64,000 nucleotides of DNA from Crossaster papposus. Lineage: Eukaryota; Echinodermata; Asteroidea; Velatida; Solasteridae. Numbering within the stretch: position 1 is the first letter of the stretch; the number at the start of each line of letters is the position of its first letter. The stretch is from positions 3,224,001-3,288,000 of the forward strand of contig JBAIAA010000117.1 of NCBI GenBank assembly GCA_037893245.1, in the 5' to 3' direction. Under the pieces are notes generated by a model. It was not told where the DNA came from, did not search any database, and was given only the letters and a program-made list of their open reading frames with translations. Positions 1 through 10,202 of this stretch are shown here, in pieces. A program made the position numbers and the translations under genes.

Positions 1-244
1 CAGAGCAGAATAGTGAGTGTTCGCATCACAGTGTAACTGAGAGCTGTCACTGTGCTAAGCAGAATAGTGAGTGTTCCCATCACAGTGTGACTGTGAGAGC
101 AGTCACTATGCTGAGCAGAATAGTAAGTGTTCCCATCACAGTGTTACTGAGAGCAGTCACTGTGCTAAGCAGAATAGTGAGTGTTCCGATCACAGTGTGA
201 CTGTGAGAGCAGTCACTATGCTGAGCAGAATAGTGAGTGTTCCG

Positions 245-896
245 ATCACAGTGTGACTGTGAGAGCAGTCACTATGCTGAGCAGAATAGTGAGTGTTCCC
301 GTCACAGTGTGACTGAGAGCTCTTATGTGCTGAGCAGAATAGTGAGTGTTCCCATCACAGTGTGACTGAGAGCAGTCACTATGCTGAGCAGAATAGTGTG
401 TGTTCCCATCACAGTGTGACTATGAGAGCATTCACTGTGCTGAGCAGAATAGTGAGTGTTCCCGTCACAGTGTGACTAAGAGCTCTTATGTGCTGAGCAG
501 AATAGTGAGTGTTCCCATCACAGTGTGACTGAGAGCAGTCACTGTGCTGAGCAGAATAGTGAGTGTTCCCATCACAGTGTGACTGTGAGAGCAGTCACTA
601 TGCTGAGCAGAATAGTGAGTGTTCCCGTCACAGTGTGACTGAGAGCTCTTATGTGCTGAGCAGAATAGTGAGTGTTCCCATCACAGTGTGACTGAGAGCA
701 GTCACTATGCTGAGCAGAATAGTGTGTGTTCCCATCACAGTGTGACTATGAGAGCATTCACTGTGCTGAGCAGAATAGTGAGTGTTCCCGTCACAGTGTG
801 ACTAAGAGCTCTTATGTGCTGAGCAGAATAGTGAGTGTTCCCATCACAGTGTGACTGAGAGCAGTCACTGTGCTGAGCAGAATAGTGAGTGTTCCC
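245..896 (+). repeat. 326-bp tandem pair (six units)
   Basis: Copies 245-570 and 571-896. Unit lengths in order are 53, 54, 56, 53, 54 and 56, which sum to 326. Both copies carry the unusual GTGACTAAGAGCTCTTATG (near 473 and 799), which I saw nowhere else, so this is a recent local duplication. Just outside the left end, the bases at 218 and 244 differ from 544 and 570, which fixes the boundary. The equivalent block at 4479-4800 has a single copy. Confidence 0.85.
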
Positions 897-1584
897 ATCA
901 CAGTGTGACTGCGAGAGCATTCACTGTACAGAACAGAATAGTGAGTGTTCACATCACAGTGTAACTGAGAGCAGTCACTGTGCTGAGCAGAATAGTGAGT
1001 GTTCCCATCACAGTGTGACTGTGAGAGCATTCACTGTGCTGAGCAGAATAGTGAGTGTTCCCGTCACAGTGTGACTGAGAGCTATCACTGTGCTGAGCAG
1101 AATGGTGAGTGTTCCCATCACAGTGTGACTGAGAGCAGTCACTTGGCTGAGCAGAATAGTGAGTGTTTCCTTTACAGTGTGACTGTGAGAGCAGTCACTG
1201 TGCTGAGCAGAATAGTGAGTGTTCCAATCACAGTATGGCTAAGAGCAGTCACTGTGCTGAGCAGAATAGTGCATGTTCCCGCCACAGTGTGACTGAGAGC
1301 AGTCACTGTGCTGAGCAGAATAGTGAGTGTTCACATCACAGTGTGACTGCGAGAGCATTCACTGTGCAGAGCAGAATAGTGAGTGTTCGCATCACAGTGT
1401 AACTGAGAGCTGTCACTGTGCTAAGCAGAATAGTGAGTGTTCCCATCACAGTGTGACTGTGAGAGCAGTCACTATGCTGAGCAGAATAGTAAGTGTTCCC
1501 ATCACAGTGTTACTGAGAGCAGTCACTGTGCTAAGCAGAATAGTGAGTGTTCCGATCACAGTGTGACTGTGAGAGCAGTCACTA

Positions 1585-4176
1585 TGCTGAGCAGAATAGT
1601 GAGTGTTCCCATCACAGTGTGACTGAGAGCTCTTATGTGCTGAGCAGAATAGTGAGTGTTCCCATCACAGTGTGACTGAGAGCAGTCACTATGCTGAGCA
1701 GAATAGTGTGTGTTCCCATCACAGTGTGACTATGAGAGCATTCACTGTGCTGAGCAGAATAGTGAGTGTTCCCGTCACAGTGTGACTGAGAGCTCTTATG
1801 TGCTGAGCAGAATAGTGAGTGTTCCCATCACAGTGTGACTGAGAGCAGTCACTGTGCTGAGCAGAATAGTGAGTGTTCCCATCACAGTGTGACTGCGAGA
1901 GCATTCACTGTACAGAACAGAATAGTGAGTGTTCACATCACAGTGTAACTGAGAGCTGTCAATGTGCTGAGCAGAATAGTGAGTGTTCCCATCACAGTGT
2001 GACTGAGAGCTATCACTGTGCTGAGCAGAATGGTGAGTGCTCCCATCACAGTGTGACCGAGAGCCCTCACTGTGCTGAGCAGCAGAGTGAGTGTTCCCAT
2101 CACAGTGTGACTGAGAGCTATCACTGTGCTGAGCAGAATGGTGAGTGCTCCCATCACAGTGTGACTGTGAGAGCATTCACTGTGCTGAGTAGAATAGTGA
2201 GTGTTCCTATCCCAGTATGACTGTGAGAGCATTCACTGTGCTGAGCAGAATAGTGAGTGTTCGATTCACAGTGTGACTTTGAGAGCATTCACTGTCCAGA
2301 ACAGAATAGTGAGTGTGACTTTGAAAGCTGTCACTGTGCTGAGCAGAATAGTGAGTGTTCCCATCACAGTGTGACTGAGAGCAGTCACTGTGCTGAACAG
2401 AATAGTGAGTGTTCCCATCACAGTGTGACTTAGAGCAGTCACTGTGCTGAGCAGAATAGTGAGTGTTCCCATCACAATGCGACTGTAAGAGCAGTCACTG
2501 TGCAGAGCAGAATAGTGAGTGTTCCAATCACAGTGTGACTGAGAGCTGTCACTGTGCTGAGCAGAATAGTGAGTGTTCACATCACTGTGTGACTGAGAGC
2601 AGTCACTGTGCTGAGCAGAATAGTGAGTGTTCCCGTCACAGTGTGACTGAGAGCTATCACTGTGCTGAGCAAAATGGTGAGTGTTCCCATCACAGTGTGA
2701 CTGAGAGCAGTCACTTGGCTGAGCAGAATAGTGAGTGTTTCCTTTACAGTGTGACTGTGAGAGCAGTCACTGTGCTGAGCAGAATAGTGAGTGTTCCAAT
2801 CACAGTATGGCTAAGAGCAGTCACTGTGCTGAGCAGAATAGTGAATGTTCCCGCCACAGTGTGACTGAGAGCAGTCACTGTGCTGAGCAGAATAGTGAGT
2901 GTTCCCATCACAGTGTGACTGAGAGCTCTTATGTGCTGAGCAGAATAGTGAGTGTTCCCATCACAGTGTGACTGAGAGCAGTCACTATGCTGAGCAGAAT
3001 AGTGTGTGTTCCCATCACAGTGTGACTATGAGAGCATTCACTGTGCTGAGCAGAATAGTGAGTGTTCCCGTCACAGTGTGACTGAGAGCTCTTATGTGCT
3101 GAGCAGAATAGTGAGTGTTCCCATCACAGTGTGACTGAGAGCAGTCACTGTGCTGAGCAGAATAGTGAGTGTTCCCATCACAGTGTGACTGCGAGAGCAT
3201 TCACTGTACAGAACAGAATAGTGAGTGTTCACATCACAGTGTAACTGAGAGCTGTCAATGTGCTGAGCAGAATAGTGAGTGTTCCCATCACAGTGTGACT
3301 GAGAGCTATCACTGTGCTGAGCAGAATGGTGAGTGCTCCCATCACAGTGTGACCGAGAGCCCTCACTGTGCTGAGCAGCAGAGTGAGTGTTCCCATCACA
3401 GTGTGACTGAGAGCTATCACTGTGCTGAGCAGAATGGTGAGTGCTCCCATCACAGTGTGACTGTGAGAGCATTCACTGTGCTGAGTAGAATAGTGAGTGT
3501 TCCTATCCCAGTATGACTGTGAGAGCATTCACTGTGCTGAGCAGAATAGTGAGTGTTCGATTCACAGTGTGACTTTGAGAGCATTCACTGTCCAGAACAG
3601 AATAGTGAGTGTGACTTTGAAAGCTGTCACTGTGCTGAGCAGAATAGTGAGTGTTCCCATCACAGTGTGACTGAGAGCAGTCACTGTGCTGAACAGAATA
3701 GTGAGTGTTCCCATCACAGTGTGACTTAGAGCAGTCACTGTGCTGAGCAGAATAGTGAGTGTTCCCATCACAATGCGACTGTAAGAGCAGTCACTGTGCA
3801 GAGCAGAATAGTGAGTGTTCCAATCACAGTGTGACTGAGAGCTGTCACTGTGCTGAGCAGAATAGTGAGTGTTCACATCACTGTGTGACTGAGAGCAGTC
3901 ACTGTGCTGAGCAGAATAGTGAGTGTTCCCGTCACAGTGTGACTGAGAGCTATCACTGTGCTGAGCAAAATGGTGAGTGTTCCCATCACAGTGTGACTGA
4001 GAGCAGTCACTTGGCTGAGCAGAATAGTGAGTGTTTCCTTTACAGTGTGACTGTGAGAGCAGTCACTGTGCTGAGCAGAATAGTGAGTGTTCCAATCACA
4101 GTATGGCTAAGAGCAGTCACTGTGCTGAGCAGAATAGTGAATGTTCCCGCCACAGTGTGACTGAGAGCAGTCACTG
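1585..4176 (+). repeat. 1296-bp HOR tandem pair
   Basis: Copies 1585-2880 and 2881-4176. All landmarks repeat at exactly 1296 bp, including the TCTTATG pair, the AGCCCTCAC and AATGGTGAGTGC units, the 42-bp unit and the TTTCCTTTACAG unit. The left boundary is set by A at 1584 against G at 2880. On the right, TTCACATC at 4199 departs from TTCCCATC at 2903. I saw no difference between the copies in the parts I compared. Related copies without the exact duplication lie at about 20870-22165. Confidence 0.88.
2915..2967 (+). repeat. 53-bp unit variant carrying TCTTATG
   Basis: The stretch AGCAGTCACTGTGC of the canonical unit is replaced by AGCTCTTATGTGC, a net loss of one base that destroys the 3' arm of the unit-start hairpin. 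The type recurs in a fixed context: 53-bp type, then a unit ending GTGTGTGTTCCC, then a TATGAGAGC unit ending CCCGTCAC, then the 53-bp type again. Examples lie near 321, 647, 1630, 1795, 3090, 4555, 7975, 9118, 11028, 14945, 21145, 28155, 30175, 34265, 36935, 38845, 41890 and 43415. It is almost absent to the right of 45.4 kb; I saw one copy near 59911. Confidence 0.9.
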
Positions 4177-5270
4177 TGCTGAGCAGAATAGTGAGTGTTC
4201 ACATCACAGTGTGACTGCGAGAGCATTCACTGTGCAGAGCAGAATAGTGAGTGTTCGCATCACAGTGTAACTGAGAGCTGTCACTGTGCTAAGCAGAATA
4301 GTGAGTGTTCCCATCACAGTGTGACTGTGAGAGCAGTCACTATGCTGAGCAGAATAGTAAGTGTTCCCATCACAGTGTTACTGAGAGCAGTCACTGTGCT
4401 AAGCAGAATAGTGAGTGTTCCGATCACAGTGTGACTGTGAGAGCAGTCACTATGCTGAGCAGAATAGTGAGTGTTCCGATCACAGTGTGACTGTGAGAGC
4501 AGTCACTATGCTGAGCAGAATAGTGAGTGTTCCCGTCACAGTGTGACTGAGAGCTCTTATGTGCTGAGCAGAATAGTGAGTGTTCCCATCACAGTGTGAC
4601 TGAGAGCAGTCACTATGCTGAGCAGAATAGTGTGTGTTCCCATCACAGTGTGACTATGAGAGCATTCACTGTGCTGAGCAGAATAGTGAGTGTTCCCGTC
4701 ACAGTGTGACTGAGAGCTCTTATGTGCTGAGCAGAATAGTGAGTGTTCCCATCACAGTGTGACTGAGAGCAGTCACTGTGCTGAGCAGAATAGTGAGTGT
4801 TCCCATCACAGTGTGACTGCGAGAGCATTCACTGTACAGAACAGAATAGTGAGTGTTCACATCACAGTGTAACTGAGAGCAGTCACTGTGCTGAGCAGAA
4901 TAGTGAGTGTTCCCATCACAGTGTGACTGTGAGAGCATTCACTGTGCTGAGCAGAATAGTGAGTGTTCCCGTCACAGTGTGACTGAGAGCTATCACTGTG
5001 CTGAGCAGAATGGTGAGTGTTCCCATCACAGTGTGACTGAGAGCAGTCACTTGGCTGAGCAGAATAGTGAGTGTTTCCTTTACAGTGTGACTGTGAGAGC
5101 AGTCACTGTGCTGAGCAGAATAGTGAGTGTTCCAATCACAGTATGGCTAAGAGCAGTCACTGTGCTGAGCAGAATAGTGAATGTTCCCGCCACAGTGTGA
5201 CTGAGAGCAGTCACTGTGCTGAGCAGAATAGTGAGTGTTCACATCACAGTGTGACTGCGAGAGCATTCAC
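4177..5270 (+). repeat. Array segment matching the left edge of the window
   Basis: Units from 4177 to about 4500 match 1309-1632 (shift 2868). Units from about 4560 to 5270 match 652-1362 (shift 3908). The same order also appears at about 19784-20877 (shift 15607). At 5271 the sequence CATTCACCGTG departs from CATTCACTGTG and a different unit series begins. The segment holds the TTTCCTTTACAG unit at 5073 and the GTATGGCTAAGAGC unit near 5140. No gene was seen. Confidence 0.8.
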
Positions 5271-5470
5271 CGTGCAGAGCAGAATAGTGAGTGTTCACAT
5301 CACTGTGTGACTGAGAGCAGTCACTGTGCTGAGCAGAATAGTGAGTGTTCCTATCCCAGTATGACTGTGAGAGCAGTCACTGTGCTGAACAGAATAGTGA
5401 GTGTTTTCATCACAGTGTGACTTAGAGCAGTCAATGTGCTGAGCAGAATAGTGAGTGTTCCTATTACAAT

Positions 5471-5527
5471 GCGACTGTGAGAGCAGTCACTGTGCAGAGC
5501 AGAATAGTGAGTGTTCCCATCACAGCT
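5471..5527 (+). repeat. 57-bp unit ending in the palindrome CACAGCTGTG
   Basis: The unit starts GCGACTGTGAGAGC and is one base longer than the 56-bp type because CACAGTGTG has become CACAGCTGTG at its end. The 10-bp sequence CACAGCTGTG (5521-5530) is a perfect palindrome containing the E-box core CAGCTG. Further copies lie at 13359-13368, 17277-17286, 26250-26259, 40623-40632, 41490-41499, 42255-42264, 43891-43900 and 44492-44501. All nine sit in equivalent positions of copied blocks, so this is one founding mutation spread by duplication. Confidence 0.9.
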
Positions 5528-5905
5528 GTGACTAAGAGCTGTCACTGTCCTGAGCAGAATAGTGAGTGTTCACATCACTGTGTGACTGAGAGCAGTCACT
5601 GTGCTGAGCAGAATAGTGAGTGTTCCCATCACAGTGTGACTGAGAGCTGTCTCTGTGCTGAGCAGAATAGTGAGTGTTCCCATCACAGTGTGACTGAGAG
5701 CTGTCAATGTGCTGAGCAGAATAGTGAGTGTTCCCATCACAGTGTGACTGAGAGCTGTCTCTGTGCTGAACAGAATAGTGAGTGTTCACATCACAGTGTG
5801 ACCGAGAGCCCTCAATGTGCTGAGCAGCAGAGTGAGTGTTCCCATCACAGTGTGACAGAGAGCAGTCACTGTGCTGAGCAAAATAGTGAGTGTTCCCATC
5901 ACAGT

Positions 5906-5947
5906 GTGACTTTGAGAGCATTCACTGTCCAGAGCAGAATAGTGAGT
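5906..5947 (+). repeat. 42-bp truncated unit (14-bp internal deletion)
   Basis: The unit starts GTGACTTTGAGAGCATTCAC and runs through GTCCAGAGCAG to AGTGAGT, then passes straight into the next GTGACTTTG, missing the 14 bp that end other units. In an intact unit the missing stretch is bounded by two AGTGT direct repeats, so loss between them gives exactly this sequence. The same truncated unit recurs, always preceding a second CTTTGA unit, near 2315, 3611, 13735, 17653, 19218, 21830, 26675, 40135, 41002, 45797 and 50307. It is a marker for copies of one ancestral block. Confidence 0.9.
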
Positions 5948-6624
5948 GTGACTTTGAGAGCAGTCACTGTGCTGAGCAGAATAGTGAGTGTTCCCATCAC
6001 AGTGTGACTGAGAGCAGTCACTGTGCTGAACAGAATAGTGAGTGTTCCCATCACAGTGTGACTTAGAGCAGTCACTGTGCTGAGCAGAATAGTGAGTGTT
6101 CCCATCACAGTGTGACTGAGAGCAGTCACTGTGCTGAGCAGAATAGTGAGTGTTCCCATCACAATGTGACTGAGAGCTGTCACTGTGCTGAGCAGAATAG
6201 TGAGTGTTCACATCACAGTGTGACTGAGAGCAATCACTGTGCTGAACAGAATAGTGAGTGTTCCCATCACAGTGTGACTGAAAGCTGTCAATGTGCTGAG
6301 CAGAATAGTTAGTGTTCACATCACAGTGTGACCGAGAGCTCTCACTGTGCTGAGCATCAGAGTGAGTGTTCCCATCACAGTGTGAATGAGAGCAGTCACT
6401 GTGCTGAGCAAAATAGTGAGTGTTCCCATCACAGTGTGACTCAGAGCTGTCACTGTGCTAAGCAGAATAGTGAGTGTTCCGATCACAGTGTGACTGTGAT
6501 AGCAGTAACTATGCTAAGCAGAATAGTAAGTGTTTCCATCACAGTGTAACTGAGAGCTGTCATTGTGCTGAGCAGAATAGTGGGTGTTCCCATCACAGTG
6601 TTACTAAGAGCAGTCACTGTGCTG

Positions 6625-6948
6625 AGCAGAATAGTAAGTGTTTCCATCACAGTGTGACTGAGAGCTGTCATTGTGCTGAGCAGAATAATGGGTGTTCCCA
6701 TCACAGTGTGACTTAGAGCTCTCACTTTGCTGAGCAGAATAGTGAGTGTTCCCATTACAGTGTTACCGAGAGCAGTCACTCTGCTTAGCAGAATAGTAAG
6801 TGTTTCCATCACAGTGTGACTGAGAGCTGTCATTGTGCTGAGCAAAATAATGGGTGTTCCCATCCCAGTGTGACTTAGAGCTCTCACTTTGCTGAGCAGA
6901 ATAGTGAGTGTTCCCATTACAGTGTTACCGAGAGCAGTCACTCTGCTT
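6625..6948 (+). repeat. 162-bp trimer, two tandem copies
   Basis: Copies 6625-6786 and 6787-6948. Each has three 54-bp units: one with TGTCATTGTGC and AATAATGGGTG, one with GTGACTTAGAGCTCTCAC and TTTGCTGAG, and one with GTTACCGAGAGC. The copies differ slightly (CAGAATAATG against CAAAATAATG; CATCACAG against CATCCCAG), so the duplication is older than the HORs that carry it. The same trimer pair recurs near 8400-8720, 9660-9980, 11460-11760, 15380-15680, 18330-18650, 27370-27680, 30610, 31870, 33550, 34810, 36220, 37480 and 39280. Confidence 0.85.
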
Positions 6949-7804
6949 AGCAGAATAGTGAGTGTTCCCATCACAGTGTGACTGTGAGAGCATTCACTGT
7001 GCTGAGCAGAATAGTGAGTGTTGCCGTCACAGTGTGACTGAGAGCTATCACTGTGCTGAGCAGAATGGTGAGTGTTCCCATCACAGTGTGAATGAGAGCA
7101 GTCACTGTGCTGAGCAAAATAGTGAGTGTTCCCATCACAGTGTGACTCAGAGCTGTCACTGTGCTAAGCAGAATAGTGAGTGTTCCGATCACAGTGTGAC
7201 TGTGAGAGCAGTAACTATGCTGAGCAGAATAGTAAGTGTTTCCATCACAGTGTAACTGAGAGCTGTCATTGTGCTGAGAAGAATAGTGGGTGTTCCCATC
7301 ACAGTGTTACTGAGAGCAGTCACTGTGCTAAGCAGAATAGTGAGTGTTCCGATCACAGTGTGACTGTGAGAGCAGTCACTATGCTGAGCAGAATAGTGAG
7401 TGTTCCCGTCACAGTGTGACTGAGAGCTATCACTGTGCTGAGCAGAATGGTGAGTGTTCCCATCACAGTGTGACTGAGAGCAGTCACTTGGATGAGCAGA
7501 ATAGTGAGTGTTTCCTTTACAGTGTGACTGTGAGAGCAGTCACTGTGCTGAGCAGAATAGTGAGTGTACCAATCACAGTATGGCTAAGAGCAGTCACTGT
7601 GCTGAGCAGAATAGTGAATGTTCCCGCCACAGTGTGACTGAGAGCAGTCACTGTGCTGAGCAGAATAGTGAGTGTTCACATCACAGTGTGACTGCGAGAG
7701 CATTCACTGTGCAGAGCAGAATAGTGAGTGTTCGCATCACAGTGTAACTGAGAGCTGTCACTGTGCTAAGCACAATAGTGAGTGTTCCCATCACAGTGTG
7801 ACTG

Positions 7805-10202
7805 TGAGAGCAGTCACTATGCTGAGCAGAATAGTAAGTGTTCCCATCACAGTGTTACTGAGAGCAGTCACTGTGCTAAGCAGAATAGTGAGTGTTCCGA
7901 TCACAGTGTGCCTGTGAGAGCAGTCACTATGCTGAGCAGAATAGTGAGTGTTCCCATCACAGTGTGACTGAGAGCTCTTATGTGCTGAGCAGAATAGTGA
8001 GTGTTCCCATCACAGTGTGACTGAGAGCAGTCACTATGCTGAGCAGAATAGTGTGTGTTCCCATCACAGTGTGACTATGAGAGCATTCACTGTGCTGAGC
8101 AGAATAGTGAGTGTTCCCGTCACAGTGTGACTGAGAGCTCTTATGTGCTGAGCAGAATAGTGAGTGTTCCCATCACAGTGTGACTGAGAGCAGTCACTGT
8201 GCTGAGCAGAATAGTGAGTGTTCCCATCACAGTGTGACTGCGAGAGCATTCACTGTACAGAACAGAATAGTGAGTGTTCACATCACAGTGTAACTGAGAG
8301 CTGTCAATGTGCTGAGCAGAATAGTGAGTGTTCCCATCACAGTGTGACTGTGAGAGCAGTCACTGTGCTGAGCAGAATAGTAAGTGTTTCCATCACAGTG
8401 TGACTGAGAGCTGTCATTGTGCTGAGCAGAATAATGGGTGTTCCCATCACAGTGTGACTTAGAGCTCTCACTTTGCTGAGCAGAATAGTGAGTGTTCCCA
8501 TTACAGTGTTACCGAGAGCAGTCACTCTGCTTAGTAGAATAGTAAGTGTTTCCATCACAGTGTGACTGAGAGCTGTCATTGTGCTGAGCAAAATAATGGG
8601 TGTTCCTATCCCAGTGTGACTTAGAGCTCTCACTTTGCTGAGCAGAATAGTGAGTGTTCCCATTACAGTGTTACCGAGAGCAGTCACTGTGCTGAGCAGA
8701 ATAGTGAGTGTTCCCATCACAGTGTGACTGTGAGAGCATTCACTGTGCTGAGCAGAATAGTGAGTGTTGCCGTCACAGTGTGACTGAGAGCTATCACTGT
8801 GCTGAGCAGAATGGTGAGTGTTCCCATCACAGTGTGAATGAGAGCAGTCACTGTGCTGAGCAAAATAGTGAGTGTTACCATCACAGTGTGACTCAGAGCT
8901 GTCACTGTGCTAAGCAGAATAGTGAGTGTTCCGATCACAGTGTGACTATGAGAGCAGTCACTATGCTGAGCAGAATAGTAAGTGTTCCCATCACAGTGTT
9001 ACTGAGAGCAGTCACTGTGCTAAGCAGAATAGTGAGTGTTCCGATCACAGTGTGACTGTGAGAGCAGTCACTATGCTGAGCAGAATAGTGAGTGTTCCCA
9101 TCACAGTGTGACTGAGAGCTCTTATGTGCTGAGCAGAATAGTGAGTGTTCCCATCACAGTGTAACTGAGAGCAGTCACTATGCTGAGCAGAATAGTGTGT
9201 GTTCCCATCACAGTGTGACTATGAGAGCATTCACTGTGCTGAGCAGAATAGTGAGTGTTCCCGTCACAGTGTGACTGAGAGCTCTTATGTGCTGAGCAGA
9301 ATAGTGAGTGTTCCCATCACAGTGTGACTGAGAGCAGTCACTGTGCTGAGCAGAATAGTGAGTGTTCCCATCACAGTGTGACTGCGAGAGCATTCACTGT
9401 ACAGAACAGAATAGTGAGTGTTCACATCACAGTGTAACTGAGAGCTGTCAATGTGCTGAGCAGAATAGTGAGTGTTCCCATCACAGTGTGACTGTGAGAG
9501 CAGTCACTGTGCTGAGCAGAATAGTAAGTGTTTCCATCACAGTGTGACTGAGAGCTGTCATTGTGCTGAGCAGAATAATGGGTGTTCCCATCACAGTGTG
9601 ACTGTGAGAGCAGTCACTGTGCTGAGCAGAATAGTAAGTGTTTCCATCACAGTGTGACTGAGAGCTGTCATTGTGCTGAGCAGAATAATGGGTGTTCCCA
9701 TCACAGTGTGACTTAGAGCTCTCACTTTGCTGAGCAGAATAGTGAGTGTTCCCATTACAGTGTTACCGAGAGCAGTCACTCTGCTTAGCAGAATAGTAAG
9801 TGTTTCCATCACAGTGTGACTGAGAGCTGTCATTGTGCTGAGCAAAATAATGGGTGTTCCCATCCCAGTGTGACTTAGAGCTCTCACTTTGCTGAGCAGA
9901 ATAGTGAGTGTTCCCATTACAGTGTTACCGAGAGCAGTCACTGTGCTGAGCAGAATAGTGAGTGTTCCCATCACAGTGTGACTGTGAGAGCATTCACTGT
10001 GCTGAGCAGAATAGTGAGTGTTGCCGTCACAGTGTGACTGAGAGCTATCACTGTGCTGAGCAGAATGGTGAGTGTTCCCATCACAGTGTGAATGAGAGCA
10101 GTCACTGTGCTGAGCAAAATAGTGAGTGTTCCCATCACAGTGTGACTCAGAGCTGTCATTGTGCTAAGCAGAATAGTGAGTGTTCCGATCACAGTGTGAC
10201 TG
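7805..10202 (+). repeat. 1144/1254-bp HOR tandem pair
   Basis: Copy 1 is 7805-8948 (1144 bp) and copy 2 is about 8949-10202 (1254 bp). The shift is 1144 up to about 9540 and 1254 from 9962 on, because copy 2 contains one extra 110-bp dimer. Point differences include GTGCCTGTGAG near 7909 against GTGACTGTGAG near 9053, and GTGTGACTG near 8018 against GTGTAACTG near 9162. The whole pair recurs near 30008-32405 and again within 32952-35349 as part of the 2944-bp repeat. Confidence 0.82.
9487..9706 (+). repeat. 110-bp dimer (56 + 54 bp), two tandem copies
   Basis: Copies 9487-9596 and 9597-9706. Each consists of a 56-bp unit ending AGTAAGTGTTTCC and a 54-bp unit with TGTCATTGTGC and AATAATGGG. 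The equivalent site near 8345 has one copy, so this is a net gain of exactly two units. The doubled form is inherited near 31690-31909, 34634-34853 and 37306-37525. Confidence 0.85.

Larger units (their letters stand above)
5271..7804 (+). repeat. Array segment duplicated at 26000-28150
   Basis: The order and sequence of units from about 5235 to 7419 match 25964-28148 at a constant shift of 20729 bp. Part of it (about 6065-6948) also matches 17767-18650 at a shift of 11702. It contains the 57-bp palindrome unit (5471), the 42-bp unit (5906), units ending AATAGTTAGTG (near 6308), the TGACTCA unit (6437-6443 and 7143-7149) and the 162-bp trimer pair. Copies in the three places differ by whole-unit gains or losses; for example, the 17.4-kb copy lacks one 54-bp unit present near 5700. 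Confidence 0.82.
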
